Assembly (NCBI GenBank): GCA_002481545.1
Contig: DLEF01000036.1
Location: 1 to 36,441 of the forward strand
DNA from: Cyanobacteria bacterium UBA7753
GTDB taxonomy: Bacteria > Cyanobacteriota > Vampirovibrionia > Gastranaerophilales > Gastranaerophilaceae
Length of the DNA stretch: 36,441 nucleotides
Direction: 5' to 3'
Shown here: piece by piece, positions 1 through 7,957 of the stretch
How the letters are laid out: each line of letters starts with the position of its first letter
How positions within the stretch are numbered: position 1 is the first letter of the stretch
Notes under the pieces: generated by a model
What the model saw: the letters and a program-made list of their open reading frames with translations, nothing else
Databases searched by the model: none
What the model was told of the DNA's origin: nothing
Program-made: the position numbers and the translations under genes

Positions 1-107
1 TCACTACCGCACCAACGTAATTTATAAATTAAACATATAAATGTTATAAATAATTAATTAGTACTTTAATCTAAGTCCTAGATTTATCCTTTTAAATTTC
101 ACGCACT

Positions 108-142
108 AAAAAAGAGGCTTTTCGAATCAGAAAAACCTCTTT
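108..142 (-). terminator. Rho-independent terminator of rpmB
   Basis: Imperfect 12-bp inverted repeat (arms 111-122 and 131-142, one mismatch). Read on the minus strand it ends in a run of T, 23 nt past the rpmB stop codon. Confidence 0.8.
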
Positions 143-164
143 AATAAAATCTTAACAGTAAAGA

Positions 165-356
165 CTAAACAGCCTTATGAACTTTTCCTGCTTTTAAACA
201 AGATGTGCAAACTGTCATCTTCTTTGTGTTGCCGTTTACATTAACTCTAACCGTTTGAAGATTAGGTGTTTGTCTGTGAACGATTTGTTTATGAGAAAAA
301 GTTAATTTCGCTGCTTTAAGTGGAGTTTTACCACAAATTTCACATTGTTTTGACAT
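165..356 (-). CDS. rpmB: 50S ribosomal protein L28
   Basis: Structural protein of the large ribosomal subunit, 63 aa, full length for the family. The N-terminal CEICGK pair and the later CTSCLKAGKV pair form the four-cysteine zinc-ribbon version of L28. The start is supported by a purine-rich AAGGAAGG upstream of the ATG. It is monocistronic: a terminator follows at once, and a TATAAT at 408-413 (minus strand) lies about 50 nt upstream. Confidence 0.97.
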   Translation of the reverse strand: MSKQCEICGKTPLKAAKLTFSHKQIVHRQTPNLQTVRVNVNGNTKKMTVCTSCLKAGKVHKAV

Positions 357-407
357 AATATGTCCTTCCTTTATAACTAGTGTAATATTAAGATAGCCTA
401 AACAAAA

Positions 408-413
408 TTATAA
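408..413 (-). promoter_or_regulatory. Candidate -10 box for rpmB
   Basis: TATAAT on the minus strand, about 50 nt upstream of the rpmB ATG. No convincing -35 box is seen at 17 nt, so only the -10 is proposed. Confidence 0.4.
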
Positions 414-474
414 TACAAGTATTTATTTAGATTTATAAAGTTTTTATATGTTTTTCTTTATAAATCAGTAAAAT

Positions 475-1317
475 TTATTTTGTTTCAGGCTGAGTTTCTT
501 TTTTTATTCCAGTCTCGTACCCCGGAATTGATAATGCGACAGGGATAATTCTTGATACTGTCTTTGTAAGAATATTGTTAGGCGCAACCAATGTCGCTGC
601 CATACACATATCATCGACGTGTGCGGACATATCCGTTATTTCTATAGGTCTGTGATCTTTTTTGTGGAATATTTTTTCGTTGACTTTGTTAGAAACTTTG
701 TTGCCGAGGATAATACCTGTTGCCAAACCTATAGCAGCACCTGCGCATGCCGGAAGGTTCCCGACGAGTTTCTTAAATAGGTTTTTACTCTCTAACATTC
801 TTGGCATTGTCTTTTGAGCCAATTTACTGCCTAAAGTTGAAAGACTTTCGACAAACGCTATAGGGAATGATATATTTATCATTTGGGTGATAGCTTCTCT
901 CTTTTTAGCGTTCATATTTGATTTGCCATCAAACAGATAACCGCCCGCCAGACCACCAAGGATTGAGCCTGCCCCCATGCTGACAATTTCTTTTGTTTTA
1001 TATGTAGCGTTTGCAAGATAGCTGTCTTTTATCTTTCCGCCAAATATTTTAGACGGTTTCAAAGAATATTTGTGTGATTTATCAAATTTTGACAATATAG
1101 CAAGGCTTGCGGCGACTCCTAATGCGGAACAAACACCGACTCCGATTTTTTTTAGAGTTTCGGACTTGTTAGTCGGTTGTTTTGGGGCTGTATTTGTAGC
1201 TGAAAAATTAGTCGCATTATTATTAACGGCAGGGCTAACCTTTTGCTGAACAGCAGGTTGTGCCGCTTTCTGCGCATTGTATAAGGCTGTTATATTATCG
1301 TTCACACACATCGTCAT
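475..1317 (-). CDS. Lineage-specific protein with glycine-rich hydrophobic helices
   Basis: I do not recognise a named family. The 280-aa protein has a low-complexity N-terminus rich in Ala, Gln, Asn and Thr (about residues 1-50). Three glycine/alanine-rich hydrophobic stretches follow, near 55-75 (GVGVCSALGVAASLAIL), 115-130 (GAGSILGGLAGGYLF) and 190-207 (AGAAIGLATGIILGNKV), with basic linkers between them. The glycine-zipper look suggests membrane insertion or helix packing. There is no obvious signal peptide. The first ATG is chosen because AGAAGG lies 9 nt upstream; the second ATG, at codon 3, is further away. The RTX gene lies upstream on the same strand with a 100-nt gap. Function unknown. 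Confidence 0.8.
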   Translation of the reverse strand: MTMCVNDNITALYNAQKAAQPAVQQKVSPAVNNNATNFSATNTAPKQPTNKSETLKKIGVGVCSALGVAASLAILSKFDKSHKYSLKPSKIFGGKIKDSYLANATYKTKEIVSMGAGSILGGLAGGYLFDGKSNMNAKKREAITQMINISFPIAFVESLSTLGSKLAQKTMPRMLESKNLFKKLVGNLPACAGAAIGLATGIILGNKVSNKVNEKIFHKKDHRPIEITDMSAHVDDMCMAATLVAPNNILTKTVSRIIPVALSIPGYETGIKKETQPETK

Positions 1318-1417
1318 AATTTATTGCCTTCTTGCTACACATTATATAACGCACAGACAATTAATAAATTGCTAATTTTTTCATAATTTTTTACAAAAAT
1401 ATTGAGATATTTTGTTT

Positions 1418-4090
1418 TTATTGAACGTTGCTTGTGTTGAAACATTCCAGAAGACTTGATATATCTGTTTTGTCAGCATTAGCCAGTGCGCTTGCAACAC
1501 TGTCATAAGCATGCTCTGCATTGTTTAACCAGCTTGCTACATTGGATTTGATCGTGTCTATAGTGGCGTCAATATTTGTCTCATTGTTATTAACTGAGAT
1601 GTTTTCTATATAGCCGTCGCCTATGTATTTTGATACGTCATTACCTTGGCTAAAGTAATCCGTGATGGAAATATACCCGCTTCCTTTTTCATTGAACAGG
1701 GAGGAGTAATCGGCTATTTCGGAATCGCTTGATATTATATATAAATTATCATTATCCGTTGCCAATCCGTCTTTTGTGATATCAAAGAACAGATTTATAT
1801 TTGAAGCCGTATTTATTCTTAAAACGTCGTTGTCACTGGCATTATAGCTTATATTATCGTTTGAGATGCTGTCATTTATTGACAGATATGAGTCTTTATT
1901 GAAGTTATTGACTATATAAGTGTCGTCGCCTTCGGTGTGGAGGGTGTGTTTCCCTGATTTGTAGGATTCATCTCCGCCCGAGTAATATTTATCGCGTCCG
2001 CCAGTGTATGTAATAGTATTATTCCCGCCTCTCATCCAGACGATATCGTTATTGTTGCTCGTTGTAACGGTATTGTTCCCCATAGAAGTTGAGAACATAA
2101 TATTATTGCCTTTTGTGTTTGCGACTCTTATTCTGCCGTTAGAGCGTGTTGCGCTCATTTTGTAGGATTTACCCTCCGAATCTTCAATTGTTGCGGATTG
2201 GTATTTATTTCTGCTTGAATTAAAGAATCCTTGATATTCAAACCCGTAGAAATCGTCAGAGTCGTTATAATAATTATAATATGTTTTTACGGTGCCATAG
2301 TCGGACGAATAAGTATAGTCCATATCCAGTGCAGATTTGTCAAGCGCAAAAGTAACACTTCCTGATGAGGATGATACGCTGTCTATATCTCCGCCTGATT
2401 TAATGATGACTCTGTCTCTTCCCGAACCGCATATTATGACGTCGTTGCCTTCCCCGCCGTCTATGGTGTCATTACCGCTTTGTGCGAATATTCTGTCGTC
2501 GCCTTTTCCGCCATATATTGTGTCGTTGTTATTTCCGCCGTAGATTACGTCGATACCGTCTCCGCCGTCGATTATGTCGTTTCCGTTGCCCCCGTAAATG
2601 ACATCGTTTCCTCCGCGAGCGTATATTACATCATTTCCGTTTCCGCCATTTATTATGTCGTCATAGTTTCCGCCAAATATGTGGTCGTTTCCGTTATCGC
2701 CATAGATTGTGTTTTTACCGTCAACAATTGCTTTAGATGATAATTGGTCTAATACCCAATTATCTGATAAATCGGAATAATTCAGACTATCGCTTATTGT
2801 TACTCCTTCGTTTGCAAAAATCCAATCGTTTCCGTTTCCGCCTCTTATATAGTCGTTGCCTGCACCGCCTACAATGATATCATTCCCGTTGTCTCCGTAG
2901 ATTGTATCGTTTCCCGCGCCTGCGTCTATTTTGTCATCATTGTTCCCGCCTCTTATATAGTCGTTCCCCGAGGCGGTTAATATTAAATCATTGCCGTTTT
3001 CGCCATATACTCTGTTGTTGCCTTCGCCCCCGTCTATATAGTCGTTACCGTTTCCGCCGTAGAGAGTATCATCTCCGCTTTTTCCGAAAATAGTATCGTT
3101 TCCGTTATAGCCTCTTATTACGTTTTTGCTCTCATTGCCTGTCAGAGTATCATCGTATTTTGAGCCCGAAAGATTTAGATTGTAGGTATTTGCTTTTATT
3201 CCTTCCTCCGTTACTGTTCCGAAAACTCCCGTTTGGGTTTTCCACCATACGGAGGTATCGTCATACATTGTGCATTTCTTTAAATCGTCAACGCTAATAT
3301 ATCTTGTCATCCATACCCCTGTATCGTGGATATAAAATCCGACGAGGTTGTTACTGTTGTCATAGACTACCCCAGTTACGGTGACAGCGTGGTCTAATGT
3401 ATAGGTGGTTGCATCTGTTCCCCATAATATATCCGACGATACCGCCAAAATGGCTGCTCCTCCGTTTTTTACGACTTGTGCAACATTTTCTAGCGTTGTG
3501 GTCTCGTCAGCTCCTTCGCTGCTCCCTCCAAGTGCAGTGGATGCGTAAGCGGTAGAAGATATCCCGTAGCGGTTCAAAAAATCAACATAATTTATCGGAA
3601 CGGAGCCTCCGTCTGCTCTGTCCAGACGTCCGAGTATTCCGCTGTCTTCAATCAGCCCTAAATTCCATAATTCTTTTGTAAATGCCGTCTCTGTGCTGTT
3701 TTGATTTTTTATTGTTTTTAATCCTGCCATAACAAGAATATTCAAGACTGAGTCTACTCCGCAGTTGTTATATTGTTGTCTGTCATCCAACACCATTTTA
3801 TGCGGAGCTCCGTAGATAGAGTATTCTGTTGTATCGTTTAATGTTTCTGTATCAATCTTCCCGTGATATAAAGTATTGTTAGCGAGTGGGGTATTAGGGT
3901 TTTTGTTTTCTTCCGTCTTTATATCATGACCTGTCTTAACTATGGCATCGTTGTAGTTTAGCAGTGTTACATTCATAGCACTCCTTGAGGATGACACGGT
4001 CGTCACTGCACTGTTTATTGTCCCGTTAGTGTTATAAGCATAGTTATATTCTACATCTCTTGAACTTTTCAATTTTTTCTTCTTTGCCAT
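1418..4090 (-). CDS. RTX-repeat protein with C39-like cysteine peptidase domain
   Basis: 890 aa. An N-terminal papain-fold region resembles C39-like peptidases: Cys110 in NNCGVDS, His234 in LDHAVTV and Asp256 in IHDTGVW form a plausible catalytic triad. From about residue 310 to 580 there is a long series of haemolysin-type calcium-binding nonapeptides (GGxGNDxI pattern, for example YGGNGNDYI), interrupted by one insert near residue 430. The rest is Asn/Ser/Asp-rich beta-like sequence. No Sec signal is seen. RTX proteins normally leave by type I secretion using a C-terminal signal, but no ABC/MFP export genes are nearby. The start is the ATG at 4090, which has AAGGA 7 nt upstream. An in-frame TTG at 4123 would add 11 residues but has no ribosome binding site. 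A weak AT-rich hairpin lies just past the stop. Substrate unknown; it could be a surface adhesin or an exported peptidase. Confidence 0.88.
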   Translation of the reverse strand: MAKKKKLKSSRDVEYNYAYNTNGTINSAVTTVSSSRSAMNVTLLNYNDAIVKTGHDIKTEENKNPNTPLANNTLYHGKIDTETLNDTTEYSIYGAPHKMVLDDRQQYNNCGVDSVLNILVMAGLKTIKNQNSTETAFTKELWNLGLIEDSGILGRLDRADGGSVPINYVDFLNRYGISSTAYASTALGGSSEGADETTTLENVAQVVKNGGAAILAVSSDILWGTDATTYTLDHAVTVTGVVYDNSNNLVGFYIHDTGVWMTRYISVDDLKKCTMYDDTSVWWKTQTGVFGTVTEEGIKANTYNLNLSGSKYDDTLTGNESKNVIRGYNGNDTIFGKSGDDTLYGGNGNDYIDGGEGNNRVYGENGNDLILTASGNDYIRGGNNDDKIDAGAGNDTIYGDNGNDIIVGGAGNDYIRGGNGNDWIFANEGVTISDSLNYSDLSDNWVLDQLSSKAIVDGKNTIYGDNGNDHIFGGNYDDIINGGNGNDVIYARGGNDVIYGGNGNDIIDGGDGIDVIYGGNNNDTIYGGKGDDRIFAQSGNDTIDGGEGNDVIICGSGRDRVIIKSGGDIDSVSSSSGSVTFALDKSALDMDYTYSSDYGTVKTYYNYYNDSDDFYGFEYQGFFNSSRNKYQSATIEDSEGKSYKMSATRSNGRIRVANTKGNNIMFSTSMGNNTVTTSNNNDIVWMRGGNNTITYTGGRDKYYSGGDESYKSGKHTLHTEGDDTYIVNNFNKDSYLSINDSISNDNISYNASDNDVLRINTASNINLFFDITKDGLATDNDNLYIISSDSEIADYSSLFNEKGSGYISITDYFSQGNDVSKYIGDGYIENISVNNNETNIDATIDTIKSNVASWLNNAEHAYDSVASALANADKTDISSLLECFNTSNVQ

Positions 4091-4207
4091 AGAAAAATCC
4101 TTTATATCTTTAAAAATATTCAACTTTTTATATTAATAATAATTTATCATACAAAGTACAACAGGGGCAATATAATTCTTAATCTGTTAGGTTCGGATAT
4201 TTAATAT

Positions 4208-4236
4208 TTTCAATAGAGAAATAGTTGTATTATAAT
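4208..4236 (+). promoter_or_regulatory. Candidate promoter of the GH13-EamA operon
   Basis: TTTCAA, a 17-nt spacer, then TATAAT at 4231-4236. It is followed by AAAAGG and the ATG at 4259, giving a short 5' leader. Confidence 0.5.
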
Positions 4237-4258
4237 AAACAAAAAAAAGGATATGATT

Positions 4259-5809
4259 ATGAATTTTATGAAGAAACTGGTATTGAGTATATTTGTTCTT
4301 ATGCTTTCACTTCCGACATTTGCAAAAAATATAGCGGGAGACTGGCATAATGATTTGAGAGATTTGTTTTTACAAAATAACGCCATTATTTACACAATAA
4401 ATATGCGTACCTTTAATGCAAAAGATACAAACGGAGATGAACTCATCGACGAAACCGAAGAGAGCGGAAACTTTATGAACGCAATTGAGAGACTGGACAA
4501 CCTCTCTGATATGGGGATAAATACACTCCATATATTGCCGATTACGCCTGTCGGAAAGATAAAGGCATACGGTACTGCAGGTTCTCTTTATGCAATTACT
4601 AATTTCTCTGAAATAAATCCTCAACTGGTTTCTAAATCGTCTTCACTCCCTGCAAAATCACAGGCTAAAAAGTTTATAAAAGAATGTCATAAAAGGAATA
4701 TAAGGGTTATTATTGATTTGCCGAGCTGCGGGGCATATGATATGTTTCTTGAACATCCCGAATATTTCGTAAAGGATAAAGAAGGTAATCCTATCGTGCC
4801 TCTTGATTGGTCGGATGTAAGATTATTTGATACAAATAAGAAAAACTCACTTAATAACGATTTAGTAAAAGAACATAAAAAGTTCGTCGATATGGCAATA
4901 TCAATCGGAGCTGACGGTATAAGAGCCGATGTTGCAAGGCTAAAATCTCAAAAGTTCTGGAAAGAAATAATTGATTACGCCAGAAAGAAAGACAGTGAAT
5001 TTTTGTTCTTGGCAGAGGCATCTCCGTCGTGGACGGATGCTGTATCTCCGTATGCTTATAACGCAACTGTGGAAGAACTGTTTAATGCAGGTTTCGACGG
5101 ATATTTGGGCAATTACTTTAACCTCAAAAATATGAAGACGGGAAAAGAACTCATAACGACAGTCGAGAATGACTTAAAACTGTTTAAAAAATATGATAAT
5201 CAAAAAAGTGTAATCGGCAGTTTTACAACGCATGATGAAGTCAGCCCCGTTTTGATTCACGGTGCAGATTTTTCAAAGATGATTATTTGGCTTAATTCAA
5301 CTTTGCCTTTGAACTCATATTATGTTGACGGTTTCCAAACGGGTGATACTTATACGTATCCATTGGCAAACAAATACGCTAAAAAATCTCAAACTGATGA
5401 TGAATACTATTTCACTCATAACGGACAAATAGATATTTTTAATTTCTCAAGAAAACCCGACGGAAAAGATTTAAGCATACAAGAAGAATTTATCCTCGCA
5501 AACAAATTCAAAGCTTATTATGAAAGCGGATTATCAACTGCAAAATTTGTACCGCTGAAAGTTTCCAATCCGAAAGTTTTTGCATATGCAAGAGTAATGA
5601 ATAACGCATCTGTTGTTGTGTTCGGAAACCTCGATTTCAAAGATAAACAGGCTGTGGTTGTAAAGGTTCCGAAGTTAAAACATAAAAACAAAATCGTAAA
5701 TATAAGAGTCGTTAAGAATATTCATAACGAATATTCTAAAGGAAAAATAAAAACGACCTTGGCTCCGGGTGATATTCAGGTATTGTTAATAAGAAATTTG
5801 GTGTTCTAA
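4259..5809 (+). CDS. Secreted GH13-family alpha-amylase-like protein
   Basis: 516 aa with a signal peptide (MNFMKK, hydrophobic core LVLSIFVLML, cleavage likely after PTFA), so periplasmic or exported. The (beta/alpha)8 GH13 landmarks are present. There is a calcium-loop-like DTNGDELID near 56-64. Region II is GIRADVAR with nucleophile Asp224, region III is FLAEAS with acid/base Glu253, and region IV is TTHDE with Asp326. Region I is atypical: Asp153 is kept (IIDLPSCG) but the usual Asn-His is absent. It probably acts on an alpha-glucan or related glycoside; the substrate cannot be read from the sequence. The ATG at 4259 is preferred because AAGG sits 8 nt upstream, whereas the ATG at 4253 is only 2 nt away. 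The next gene starts 1 nt after the stop, so the two are probably co-translated. Confidence 0.85.
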   Translation: MNFMKKLVLSIFVLMLSLPTFAKNIAGDWHNDLRDLFLQNNAIIYTINMRTFNAKDTNGDELIDETEESGNFMNAIERLDNLSDMGINTLHILPITPVGKIKAYGTAGSLYAITNFSEINPQLVSKSSSLPAKSQAKKFIKECHKRNIRVIIDLPSCGAYDMFLEHPEYFVKDKEGNPIVPLDWSDVRLFDTNKKNSLNNDLVKEHKKFVDMAISIGADGIRADVARLKSQKFWKEIIDYARKKDSEFLFLAEASPSWTDAVSPYAYNATVEELFNAGFDGYLGNYFNLKNMKTGKELITTVENDLKLFKKYDNQKSVIGSFTTHDEVSPVLIHGADFSKMIIWLNSTLPLNSYYVDGFQTGDTYTYPLANKYAKKSQTDDEYYFTHNGQIDIFNFSRKPDGKDLSIQEEFILANKFKAYYESGLSTAKFVPLKVSNPKVFAYARVMNNASVVVFGNLDFKDKQAVVVKVPKLKHKNKIVNIRVVKNIHNEYSKGKIKTTLAPGDIQVLLIRNLVF

Positions 5810-5810
5810 G

Positions 5811-6659
5811 ATGATAACGGCAATAGCGGTTGCATTAAGAATACTGTCTAATTCTACGGCGAATCTTTTTCAGAAGAAATCCGCACAGACTTCGTCACCC
5901 GTGTACACAAACCTTATATCATATCTTTTTATGAGTTTGATTTGTGTTATACCTGCATTGTTTGTTGATTGGAGCGTATACCCTCTTATTTTCTGGGTTT
6001 ATGTTATATTTGCGGGTACATTGTGTACTGTCGGAACTATCGCTTTGATTGAGGCGTTGCGGATAGGCGAATTATCCGTTCTTGCTCCGATAAATTCGTA
6101 TAAATCAATAATCGGACTAATCAGTGCAATATTTGTCCTCGGAGAGCTTCCGAGTATAAGAGAGATAGTTTGTATAATATTTATAATTATCGGCAGTTAT
6201 TTCGTCCTTGATACCGAACAGCAGCCTTTTTCAATAAAAACATATTTCAGAAAAGATGTTATGTTGAGGATGTTTGCCCTTATCTGTTCGGGGACGGAGG
6301 CATCTTTCTTAAAAAAGATTATAATGATGTCGTCCTATAAAATATCTTTGATTTTATGGTGCTTTAGCGGTTTTTTGTGTTCACTCATCATATTTGTTTT
6401 GACAAAGAACAATAAAGAAAAAAATAATTCTAATATCAAAAATTGCTTTATGATTGCGGTAATGCTAATTATTATGCAATTAACAACAAACTATGTATTT
6501 ACCAAAATGGCAATCGGCTCCGCACTTGCACTGTTTCAGTTGTCGTCTCTTGTTTCTTTATATTACGGGTACAAAGTATACCACGAAACCAATATGACCA
6601 AAAAGCTAGTCGGTGTTGTTATTATGATTGTATCGGCGGGAGTAATTCTTGCGGGATAA
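5811..6659 (+). CDS. EamA/DMT-family transporter
   Basis: 282-aa inner-membrane protein with about ten hydrophobic segments in two similar halves (roughly 1-135 and 150-282), the EamA (drug/metabolite transporter) layout. The first half contains the family-typical EALRIGELSVLAPINSYKS stretch, followed by a helix and ILGEL-like sequence (VLGELPS). The gene starts 1 nt after the GH13-like gene with no clear ribosome binding site of its own, so translation is probably coupled. Substrate unknown. The pairing with a glycosidase could mean export or uptake of a sugar-related metabolite, but that is inference only. Confidence 0.85.
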   Translation: MITAIAVALRILSNSTANLFQKKSAQTSSPVYTNLISYLFMSLICVIPALFVDWSVYPLIFWVYVIFAGTLCTVGTIALIEALRIGELSVLAPINSYKSIIGLISAIFVLGELPSIREIVCIIFIIIGSYFVLDTEQQPFSIKTYFRKDVMLRMFALICSGTEASFLKKIIMMSSYKISLILWCFSGFLCSLIIFVLTKNNKEKNNSNIKNCFMIAVMLIIMQLTTNYVFTKMAIGSALALFQLSSLVSLYYGYKVYHETNMTKKLVGVVIMIVSAGVILAG

Positions 6660-6757
6660 TGTATCCTCTTGATATATGATTTTTTATAAAATCCGTTTCA
6701 AAAAACAGGGCAAAATGCTATACTAATTGTGCAGTAATATTACTTAAAGTCACAGCT

Positions 6758-7612
6758 ATGGCAAATAATTTTTATAATGTCAATATTCACAAATTTAACC
6801 CCGCGCAACTGCATGTCGCGCCAGGTACTCCTGTGCCTGACGAAAATGTGCAGGATTCTTCTCAACCGACGGAAACCCCACAAAATCAAATTCTGCCGCC
6901 ACAAAACCAAGAACAGGAACAAGGAGGACATAGAAACACGGGACATGCGAGGTTAAATGCGCTTGATTCGACAATCCTTGAAAATGAGGCTTATCAGAAT
7001 ATTGATGACGAAGTCTTAAAGACCGAATATAAGATAAACAGGCTTGAAGGAGCAATAAAAAATATAAATGAAGAAATCCAAGATGCAAAAGACATAAATG
7101 ATTTTCAAAGGGCGGATGATTTAATTATGCAGAGGCGAAATCTTGAGGCTCGCCTGCAGGCATTGAATAAAAATTATGAAAAAGGCGGAATGTCTACAAG
7201 GTTATCCGGTGAACTTGCCTCAATCATAGAAAAGCCGAAAGTTATCTCAAAAGCTTTTCAAAATTGCGTCAACTTTATGTCCAATAAAATTTTGCCTAAA
7301 ATATCAAAAACTTTCAAATCCGGAAAATCAATAAAGAGTGCTTTGGACAGACTTGAGACAATAAATAAAAATGTTGATGAAATTGTAACGACTCAAACTC
7401 CATACGGAGAAGCCGATGAACGTTATGAGAAGTTGTCGGATTATCTGAACAGCGCGAATGTCATCCACTATCAAATTTCAAAGAAAATCGGCACTCCGAC
7501 ATTTTTTGATACGATAAGTTCCATCGATAAACAAAAGTTATCCGCAGATATGAAGAAGAATCATAGTAACTTTGGAAAAATGACGGGCTCAAATCGTCAG
7601 AAAATGGTATAA
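6758..7612 (+). CDS. Lineage-specific coiled-coil protein
   Basis: 284 aa, no recognised family. The first 70 residues are Asn/Pro/Gln-rich and probably disordered (PPQNQEQEQGG). Residues about 85-140 form a charged heptad-like coiled coil (IKNINEEIQDAKDIND). The remainder is Lys/Ser-rich and helical. No signal peptide or membrane segment. No clear Shine-Dalgarno precedes the ATG, which makes the start less certain. It stands alone between the EamA gene and the promoter at 7630, and its N-terminus resembles those of other orphan proteins in this window. Confidence 0.75.
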   Translation: MANNFYNVNIHKFNPAQLHVAPGTPVPDENVQDSSQPTETPQNQILPPQNQEQEQGGHRNTGHARLNALDSTILENEAYQNIDDEVLKTEYKINRLEGAIKNINEEIQDAKDINDFQRADDLIMQRRNLEARLQALNKNYEKGGMSTRLSGELASIIEKPKVISKAFQNCVNFMSNKILPKISKTFKSGKSIKSALDRLETINKNVDEIVTTQTPYGEADERYEKLSDYLNSANVIHYQISKKIGTPTFFDTISSIDKQKLSADMKKNHSNFGKMTGSNRQKMV

Positions 7613-7629
7613 ATTTTTGCACATTTTTC

Positions 7630-7658
7630 TTGTCATGATAAAATGGTAGTATTATATA
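7630..7658 (+). promoter_or_regulatory. Sigma70-type promoter of the DUF1292-clpN-tilS-hpt operon
   Basis: TTGTCA, an exact 17-nt spacer, then TATATA. A GGGATT purine stretch and the ATG at 7677 follow. It is close to the vegetative consensus. Confidence 0.75.
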
Positions 7659-7676
7659 TAAAAGGGATTATTTATT

Positions 7677-7955
7677 ATGGCAAAAAAAGAAGATATTATT
7701 GAAACTATTGATGAGGATGGAAATACCGTCAAATTCGAATTATTCGATGTTATTGAATATAATGAGCAGGATTATGCGTTGTTACTTCCTGTAGGAGAAG
7801 AAAACGTTGATGAAGAACCTGAACTCGTTTTGATGAAATTGGTTGATGAAGGCGGAGAAGATTATTCATTGGAAACAATAGATGATGAAGATGAGTTTGA
7901 AGAAGTCGCCGAATATATTTCAAATATTGAAGAAGAAATGGAAGACGAGGAATAA
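7677..7955 (+). CDS. DUF1292 family acidic protein
   Basis: 92-aa, strongly acidic protein (many Glu/Asp, tail EEEMEDEE) matching the small DUF1292/YrzB-like family of Firmicutes and relatives, including the family-typical opening IDEDGNTVKFELFDVIEYN. The role is unknown in general; it is cytoplasmic. It is the first gene after a strong promoter and ends 2 nt before the next gene's GTG, so it belongs to the Clp-N/tilS/hpt operon. Confidence 0.85.
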   Translation: MAKKEDIIETIDEDGNTVKFELFDVIEYNEQDYALLLPVGEENVDEEPELVLMKLVDEGGEDYSLETIDDEDEFEEVAEYISNIEEEMEDEE

Positions 7956-7957
7956 TC

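Noticed and set aside
2337..3093. Plus-strand open frames opposite the RTX repeats
   Set aside because: They are antisense shadows produced by the repetitive GGxGxD codons; no ribosome binding site and low-complexity translations.
4091..4123. Eleven-residue upstream extension of the RTX protein
   Set aside because: Begins with TTG and has no ribosome binding site, while the ATG at 4090 has AAGGA at 7 nt.
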